Below, piece after piece: positions 58,332 to 64,000 of a DNA stretch of 64,000 nucleotides. The notes beneath the pieces were generated by a model. It searched no databases, was not told the origin of the DNA, and worked only from the letters and a program-made list of their open reading frames with translations. Source of the stretch: Debaryomyces hansenii CBS767 (lineage: Eukaryota > Ascomycota > Pichiomycetes > Serinales > Debaryomycetaceae); the NCBI RefSeq assembly GCF_000006445.2, contig NC_006047.2, positions 372,001 to 436,000 of the forward strand, read 5' to 3'. The translations under genes were made by a program, and so were the position numbers. Within the stretch, counting starts at the first letter, position 1; each line of letters begins with the position of its first letter.

Positions 58332-60449
58332 ATGGCCCCATCATTATCAGATCTGTACTCGTTGGTATCGTTACCAAGGATAACTGACCTCGACTTGTCT
58401 CACCAAGTTGTGATTCCAACCATATCCTCGACCAATACCACCCATATTGATATCGGTATATCAAAATCAATCATCTCCAGTTACATATTAAAACCAACAC
58501 CAAAATTAGTATGGTCATTTCCATTATCACCATCCACCATTGTAGAATGCATGGATGTTCAAGAAGTAGATGGTAATGGGACTGATTTCATAAAAAACTA
58601 CGTGGTTGGTACTACCGAGCGTAAGACTAACAAGGTTTTGTTAATTAAGAGACATAACGACTCTGCAGACCATTTTGAAATCAAGTTAGATTCAAAGGTT
58701 AAGGGTGTTAGGTTTTCACAATGTGGTAAATTTGTCTACGCTATTTTGAGTAATGGCGGAATCAAATTATTAAAGATCAACGAAGATAGCTTTGAAGATG
58801 TATCATTGGATTTAAAGCTCAAGTCCGGCAATGAATTAGTTTACCACAAGTTTATTTCAAGCCATGAATTCAAATACAATAACGATTTATTGTTAACTAT
58901 TGAATCTAACGAAAGAAGTCTTGTTTATAAATTAACCTCCTTGAATTATGAAAAATCCTTCGAGATCAACCAGTTTTCTCATTTTGCAGAATGCCAGTGT
59001 ATTTTCACCTATCAATCAGGGGTCTTGTATGAATTTAATATTGATAAGTTAGAAATCAGCTCACGCTCAATCATCGACTTTAAAGTTTTGAAGTCAATAA
59101 CGGTTAACTCTATTATTGACGCTCCTACCAAAGCTATCAACGATTATTCTATCATCTGTCCAAGTGTTGACAGATTATTATTATCTTGGAAAAGCAAGTT
59201 GTATCTAATTAACTTCAAATTTCAAAGTTTATTGGATACTTATACCAGACCCGACAAAATTTATATTAAACAAGTGGTTGATGTTAAAGGAAGTTCAGCA
59301 AATACTAGTTCTACATTTGCCGTTTATTTACATTATAATGCTCGTAAAAAGAATACCAGCTTGAATATTATCAATGTTAATACTGGAATAAACACTCTTA
59401 GTGAATGCTTGGGTAAAAGCATTGTCAAGAGAACGAATGATGATTTCAAAGGTTTAACCAATGTCATTAATGATTCATTCGACAAAGAATCCACAAAGAT
59501 ATCTAAAGAATTAAAAGAGATTTATGATGAATTAGTAGAGTTAAAAACGAAAAAGAATATTAATAAATGGGAACTGATCGTTGTTCCATATTTGAAAAAT
59601 GAAAGTTGGACTTCTATCAAAAAGGCTTTAGGAAAAAATACACCAGCACGCGAATTTTCCGTTTTTGAAGTAGAACAAGATAGAATTATTGATCCTGCCT
59701 TTATAAGTAAAGTCTTATCCTTGATATTTGATGAACAATCAGATTTCATTCCTGAGTATACCTTAATTTATCTTTTAACTCATCCATTATTTCCATACGA
59801 GCATACAAAAGGGTTATTAACATTATTTACCCAACTTGACAAACCTAGATTATTAAGACAAGCAATAATAACATGTCCTAATTTGTCAATTGAAGAAATC
59901 TCGTTACAATTAAATAATGACAACTTGGATATCTTCCAAGATGTTATAACTAGATTGATTAGTGAATTTTCAGTGAATCAAATAACTCATCAATTAAATG
60001 ACATTTTACAATCAAAGCAAAATAATCTTAATTTAGAGACCATCTTGAATAACTTGATTAAGCTCAATAATAACCAAAGTTGGTACTTAATTCAATCTAT
60101 TATTGACGTTGGTGGTTTGTTTAATTGGTCAATGAATACTGTAAATAATTTGATCGAAATTATTGAAGACAAATTAACATCAATAATGGCAAATAACTAT
60201 AACTTGACTCTTACAAACCAAGCTATTTTAATTAATGAGCCTATCAGAAAATTAAACAAAAATAAGAAAGCAGGTAAAAAGCCAACCGATAAGAGCAATA
60301 ACATCATCGAACTGAATAACGAGATCCAGCAGCAACAATTGAATTCCATCTTATCCATACAGAATAATGCTGGTAGAAAGTTAAAAGATGAAGGGATTGA
60401 GATTTCTAAGAGAATTCCTAATTATTCCATTGAAAAATTGATCTTATAG
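58332..60449 (+). CDS. UTP8: U3 snoRNP/t-UTP subunit Utp8
   Basis: This 705-residue protein is a subunit of the t-UTP (UtpA) complex, needed for rDNA transcription and 18S rRNA processing; it has also been linked to tRNA export. The N-terminus PSLSDLYSLVSLPRI and the following GISKSIISSYILKPTPKLVWSFPL segment match S. cerevisiae Utp8 (PSLSQPFRLAALPKI; GISGSSISQYIINPTPKL). The middle is a divergent beta-propeller. The C-terminal part has helices including TLIYLLTHPLFPYEHTKGLLTLF, which parallels TLTFLLTHPLFPLSRTRNLLSLL. Length is close to 713. Promoter elements fit the ribosome-biogenesis regulon. Confidence 0.93.
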   Translation: MAPSLSDLYSLVSLPRITDLDLSHQVVIPTISSTNTTHIDIGISKSIISSYILKPTPKLVWSFPLSPSTIVECMDVQEVDGNGTDFIKNYVVGTTERKTNKVLLIKRHNDSADHFEIKLDSKVKGVRFSQCGKFVYAILSNGGIKLLKINEDSFEDVSLDLKLKSGNELVYHKFISSHEFKYNNDLLLTIESNERSLVYKLTSLNYEKSFEINQFSHFAECQCIFTYQSGVLYEFNIDKLEISSRSIIDFKVLKSITVNSIIDAPTKAINDYSIICPSVDRLLLSWKSKLYLINFKFQSLLDTYTRPDKIYIKQVVDVKGSSANTSSTFAVYLHYNARKKNTSLNIINVNTGINTLSECLGKSIVKRTNDDFKGLTNVINDSFDKESTKISKELKEIYDELVELKTKKNINKWELIVVPYLKNESWTSIKKALGKNTPAREFSVFEVEQDRIIDPAFISKVLSLIFDEQSDFIPEYTLIYLLTHPLFPYEHTKGLLTLFTQLDKPRLLRQAIITCPNLSIEEISLQLNNDNLDIFQDVITRLISEFSVNQITHQLNDILQSKQNNLNLETILNNLIKLNNNQSWYLIQSIIDVGGLFNWSMNTVNNLIEIIEDKLTSIMANNYNLTLTNQAILINEPIRKLNKNKKAGKKPTDKSNNIIELNNEIQQQQLNSILSIQNNAGRKLKDEGIEISKRIPNYSIEKLIL

Positions 60450-60566
60450 ATTAGCATATCAAATATATATATTTATCAGAAATGTAAAACTATATGTAGT
60501 AAATAAATGTAAAGATGACTATTATAGTGGTTTTTAAATTAAAATAAAGATTTTGGTGTGACTTTC

Positions 60567-60574
60567 GCGATGAG
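60567..60574 (+). promoter_or_regulatory. PAC motif upstream of MZM1
   Basis: An exact GCGATGAG, preceded by TTTC to give TTTCGCGATGAG, 65-72 bp before the MZM1 start. PAC usually marks ribosome-biogenesis genes, so its place before a complex III assembly gene is unexpected. Confidence 0.4.
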
Positions 60575-60638
60575 AAATACAAGACAAAAATTCTGGTGAT
60601 AATTATCCATTCATAATAGGCGAATTATTAAAATAGTC

Positions 60639-60998
60639 ATGAGTAACATACGAGCCCTAGGCGCATATAGAAATGCTCTCAGAGCTACTAGAGTAGCATT
60701 TAAAACGGATTTGCCGGTTTTAATGGCAGCTAGAACCCAAATCAAACAGGGATTTGTTGACAATAAAGACTTGGCCGATCAAGAGCAACAACACGAAGCC
60801 ATAGATAAAATGAACGAAGTTAGTCAGTTTTTGATTAAAAACATCGTTCAAGGTGAAAAACAGGAAGGGGATAAATATTTTTTGAATTTCCATGAACGTA
60901 CCGAATTAGGAGATAATGAAACGATCAAACAATCTAAAGCGGAAATGGGTTCGTTAGCAGGTGCTAGGGCCAAAAAGTACAGTAACATCAAGAAGTGA
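60639..60998 (+). CDS. MZM1: Mitochondrial zinc maintenance / complex III assembly factor Mzm1
   Basis: This 119-residue LYR-type protein stabilises the Rieske iron-sulfur protein in the matrix before its insertion in cytochrome bc1 complex. The LYR-like motif appears as AYR in the N-terminal segment [16 protein letters not shown], followed by helices typical of the fold. The C-terminal [14 protein letters not shown] (about residues 84-97) is a strong family signature. Length (123 in S. cerevisiae) agrees. There is no long presequence, as is usual for this family. Start is the first ATG. Confidence 0.95.
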   Translation: MSNIRALGAYRNALRATRVAFKTDLPVLMAARTQIKQGFVDNKDLADQEQQHEAIDKMNEVSQFLIKNIVQGEKQEGDKYFLNFHERTELGDNETIKQSKAEMGSLAGARAKKYSNIKK

Positions 60999-61474
60999 TA
61001 TGTCTAGAATATAATAATCTACGTATGATGTTAAGCTGGTCAAATTTTGTATTGCTTGAATTTGAAGAGTAGTATAAAGACAAAAAGCAAGAGGCTAATG
61101 ATATTGGTAACACTTTCATGTAAATAAAGATTCAACGAATATTTAGTATGGATAGAGGTAATAGTAAATATAAGTTTTAGTGTACAATCAGCACACTATG
61201 CTTCATATGTAGTATATTACAGTTGGAATGAATCATAGGAGTAATAATTTTCCATTATATGGTTAATTCAATCCTGAATTTATAATTAAAATGTTTGATA
61301 CAATAACAATGTAAGTCTTCTGTATTAGCTGTTTAATAGTATTACATGTTATTTGTGTCCATACAATCAGTAGCATACAACATAATGCAACATAGAAGTG
61401 AGTAGTGTAATTTATGAGATTGAAAATCATCCCAAAATTTTAGCACAAATTTTTTTTACAATTATTACAGTACA
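60999..61474. other. Intergenic region between MZM1 and TPT1
   Basis: About 480 bp, AT-rich. An RRPE-like AAAATTTTAG lies near 61434, about 40 bp before the TPT1 start. No RNA gene or ORF is visible. Confidence 0.55.
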
Positions 61475-62116
61475 ATGGCATCATTACCCCCAGCAAAGCG
61501 AGATATAGCTATATCTAAGTCGCTATCATACCTATTACGACATGGTGCTGTAAAAGAGAAACTAAATATTGATCAAACTGGATATATAAATATAAACGAA
61601 TTGTTAAACCACAATCGACTCAAAACCAATAAAGTTACACTCGATGATATTCGTAGAATTGTTGGGAATAACGACAAGAAGAGGTTCTCTATTGTCGAAA
61701 AAGAAGGAGAAATAATGATATGTGCCAATCAGGGCCATTCTATTAAGACTGTTAATGATTCAAATCTAATTCAGCTCTCAAAAGACACCATACCGGAAGA
61801 AATTTATCACGGCACCTACAAAAATAAACTACCAGCCATATTCAATAGCGGGGGCTTAAGCAAAATGAACAGAAACCATATCCATTTTGCTTCAAGTATA
61901 AGCGATGTATCTGGTATTCGAAATAGTAGTAACGTTCTCATCTACTTAAATATAGAAAAATGCCTACAATCTGGCATTGTCTTCTACAGAAGCTCCAACA
62001 ACGTCATTTTAACATCAGGCGATGCCAATGGGCTTATTGGTCTGGAGTTTTTCGGCAAAGTAGTCGATGCCAAAAATGGAACTCCCATAGATATAAATCA
62101 ATATGCGAATATATAA
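61475..62116 (+). CDS. TPT1: tRNA 2'-phosphotransferase
   Basis: This 213-residue enzyme transfers the 2'-phosphate left at the splice junction of intron-containing tRNAs to NAD+, producing ADP-ribose 1'',2''-cyclic phosphate. The substrate-binding RNA part includes SKSLSYLLRHGA at residues 9-21 with the catalytic Arg/His. The NAD+ pocket comprises YHGTYKNKLPAI (about 111-122) and GLSKMNRNHIHFA (about 127-139) with the family Arg and HIHFA motif. IYLNIEKCLQSGIVFYRSSNNVILTSG follows in the usual order. Length is near the 230 of S. cerevisiae Tpt1. It is the third gene of a tail-to-head series with UTP8 and MZM1. Confidence 0.96.
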   Translation: MASLPPAKRDIAISKSLSYLLRHGAVKEKLNIDQTGYININELLNHNRLKTNKVTLDDIRRIVGNNDKKRFSIVEKEGEIMICANQGHSIKTVNDSNLIQLSKDTIPEEIYHGTYKNKLPAIFNSGGLSKMNRNHIHFASSISDVSGIRNSSNVLIYLNIEKCLQSGIVFYRSSNNVILTSGDANGLIGLEFFGKVVDAKNGTPIDINQYANI

Positions 62117-63591
62117 CTGGTCCCAACATAGCCAGTGACCAATGTAACTTGCAAATAGAGATGTAACATAGAAGAATACATGAATATGAATAAATACGGG
62201 GTCAACGTAGGACGTATATGTCGCTTAGTCTAAAGGGAAGAATACTCTCTGTAGGTGATGTTCCTGAGTCAAACGAGATATTTTATATACCCGAAAAGTT
62301 AAAAAGCGACTCTGGTTAAGGCCCTCTACAGAACGAGCAATTAACCCAATTACCATTTTGTAATTAGTCAATTTAGCGAGCAGTTAAGAAGGTTATTTCG
62401 ATCGTATAATAACGAATACTGAAGGATTTACTTACGCCCTACGAGTAATTACCTTTACCAAATGGATACATGGTGACATATTCGCAACGTATTTGCGACG
62501 TAAACAGCGAAGTCAATTGTAGTTAGATACTATCCGTATAAGTGCATCCAAAGCACTAAAAGAACCCTGTCCAATGAGTCCTTATAACAATACATGGCAA
62601 AAATCAACTGATTTTGCCCCAGTGGAATGCATCAGAATATACGGAAGAATTACTATTCAGAGTGATGATTCAGAAAAAAAAAAAGTAAAAAAAAAGGTAC
62701 CTCTGCCGTAAATGCAAAATGCGACTTTTCCTTACAGAAGAAAAAAGTGAATTGCAACATTCTTGCAAATCTTCTTTATGCCAACGTGGGAAACATATTC
62801 TACGGTCAATCATACATTCGCCTATCTCATACATCGCCTCATAGTATCGTTTTATAGAAATTGAAGTATCCGAATACGTTAAAGACACTGTACAGTTTTC
62901 GACTTCATCTCTTCCTTATGTATTTCGCAAATAAACGACCCTTTGTTTATAAATATTTATTAGACAGCATATATGTTTGCGTTTTGCCTGTAGAACAATA
63001 TATATTCTACGTCAGCTATTTACCTCGGAGAGAAAGTACGAATAGAATATGCTGTAATTGCCTTTTCATTCTCCAGCAAAAGGTTGCAGCAATACGTGAG
63101 TCTCGCCTTTTCATGCATCCACTTAAGACGGGGGTGCATTTTTTTTTCCATTGCAGATGCCCATGTAAACGGGATTATATTGGTTTTACTACCTAGCGTA
63201 TTAGCATCCCATGTATGACTGTCTTAGGAATAGATGGATCCTACGTATGTTGTAGACCCATTACGGCTGGGGTTATAATAGGATAGTTTGAAATGTCCAA
63301 AATTTGTATATTTAATAAGCTTTACGCAAGCAAAAATTAATTTTTTTTCATCCGGATTTATAAGTCTAGACTATCAGCAATCTAGAATCTAAAAGTATTT
63401 ATTCTCTTGGACCACCAGGACAATTTAAGAAAAAATTAATACAATTCAGAACTTCTATCTGTTAGTATAATAAGTAGTAAAGGATCATAGTGATAGAAGA
63501 TAAGTGACAGAGTTAACCTAGATACACATTTGATTTGGAAGGATATATTGTATTCACTTTTTGTAAGAAAATATATAAGTGGTAGAAGTTA
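62117..63591. other. Long region upstream of the last gene
   Basis: About 1.5 kb with no supported gene. It contains A-rich runs at about 62675-62695, an ATGTCGC at 62218-62224, and AT-rich DNA closer to the last gene. Short ORFs (62670-62888 minus, 62861-63196 plus) look random. The size suggests a large regulatory region. Confidence 0.5.
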
Positions 63592-64000
63592 ATGCAGAAT
63601 TGTTACCCAAGTAATCCTGTGAGCTCGTTTAATGGAAATACAAATACAGGAAACAAGATAGATATGGGCGATAGTCAGAATGCTAATAAGATATGCCAGT
63701 GGTACTGCTGTTCATGTGGACAAAGTTATGGGTCGATTATATACAAGGATAATATGGAAACGGAGATTGCGGAAGAGAAGGAGGATGATATCTTCATCAA
63801 AAAGTTAAAGTACTACAGTCAAATATTGTACAGTGGTGGCGATCCTTCGTACTCAAAGTATGAGTATTTGAATGGCTCCAAAAACTTGAGAACTCCAGAA
63901 GAAAGAGTTAACGTAAATTACTTTGAGCCAGTAAGGCGTCGTTCAAGTAGCATGACTGATCTAAATGAAAATTTCAAACGTTTAGGCGACTCGGAACCAG
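63592..64000 (+). CDS. Unrecognised protein, N-terminal part (runs off window)
   Basis: An ATG at 63592 opens a frame that stays open to the window end (136 codons). The visible part has a Cys cluster CQWYCCSCG at about residues 35-43, which could bind zinc. It is followed by a charged helical stretch, KKLKYYSQILYSGG and a Ser/Arg motif RRRSSSMTD that is a plausible phosphorylation site. No signal peptide is visible. I do not recognise the family. The composition and codon use look like real yeast coding DNA. Confidence 0.65.
   Translation, partial: MQNCYPSNPVSSFNGNTNTGNKIDMGDSQNANKICQWYCCSCGQSYGSIIYKDNMETEIAEEKEDDIFIKKLKYYSQILYSGGDPSYSKYEYLNGSKNLRTPEERVNVNYFEPVRRRSSSMTDLNENFKRLGDSEP

Overview
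This is a gene-dense yeast nuclear DNA window: about 37 protein-coding genes (two cut by the window ends), one broken gene and two tRNA genes. Almost all genes are single exons; one clear spliceosomal intron (GTAAGT, TACTAAC, TAG) interrupts RPL25. The protein complement (NTE1, PIF1, LAS17, CHC1, MCM21, COMPASS SWD3, MCK1, UTP8) is that of a budding yeast. CTG codons are scarce and some fall where serine fits better than leucine (first 50 codons of CHC1), so I infer a CUG-Ser clade yeast, most likely Debaryomyces hansenii or a close relative. Leucines at CTG codons should then be read as serine.

Layout. 0-10.5 kb: 3' part of NTE1, a degenerate DEAD-box-like mitochondrial candidate, PIF1 (minus), SEC39 and an unknown coiled-coil gene. 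10.6-14.7 kb: a cluster rich in mitochondrial functions, with LSM3 (minus), MRPL4, MIC12, TSC10 (minus) and MRPL8 (minus). 15-25 kb: tRNA-Asn, TMA7/LAS17 as a divergent pair, a GCIP-like protein, S-formylglutathione hydrolase, an MFS transporter, a UPF0643-like protein and a GPI-anchored phospholipase B. 25-27 kb: a gene-poor stretch with tRNA-Glu. 27-47.2 kb: TVP38, PXL1, MTC2, CHC1, MCM21, RGD2, an MRS2/LPE10 magnesium channel, a KIC1-like kinase, SWD3 and VPS68. 47.4-51.6 kb: MCK1, MRPS18 and RPL25. 51.6-58.2 kb: an accessory-looking region with large intergenic gaps, simple repeats, a fatty-acid-amide-hydrolase-like amidase flanked by a diverged direct repeat, a glycerol-3-phosphatase with an unusual upstream region, and a secreted-protein gene broken by an in-frame TAG. 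58.3-64 kb: UTP8, MZM1, TPT1 and the start of an unrecognised gene.

No operons are expected. Functional links are at promoter level: an ATGTCG(CG) motif is clustered upstream of LSM3/MRPL4, MIC12, MRPL8 and MTC2, with one copy between the magnesium channel and kinase genes. RRPE- and PAC-like elements precede UTP8 and RPL25. A set of CRE-like and TTACGTAA sites lies upstream of the glycerol-3-phosphatase gene, which would suit an osmotically controlled step of glycerol synthesis.

I found no CRISPR array, intact transposon, viral element or large novel gene cluster. The items most worth checking are the TAG-interrupted secreted ORF, the CRE/TTACGTAA array, the repeat flanking the amidase, the ATGTCG motif, and the paired inverted repeats between TMA7 and LAS17.
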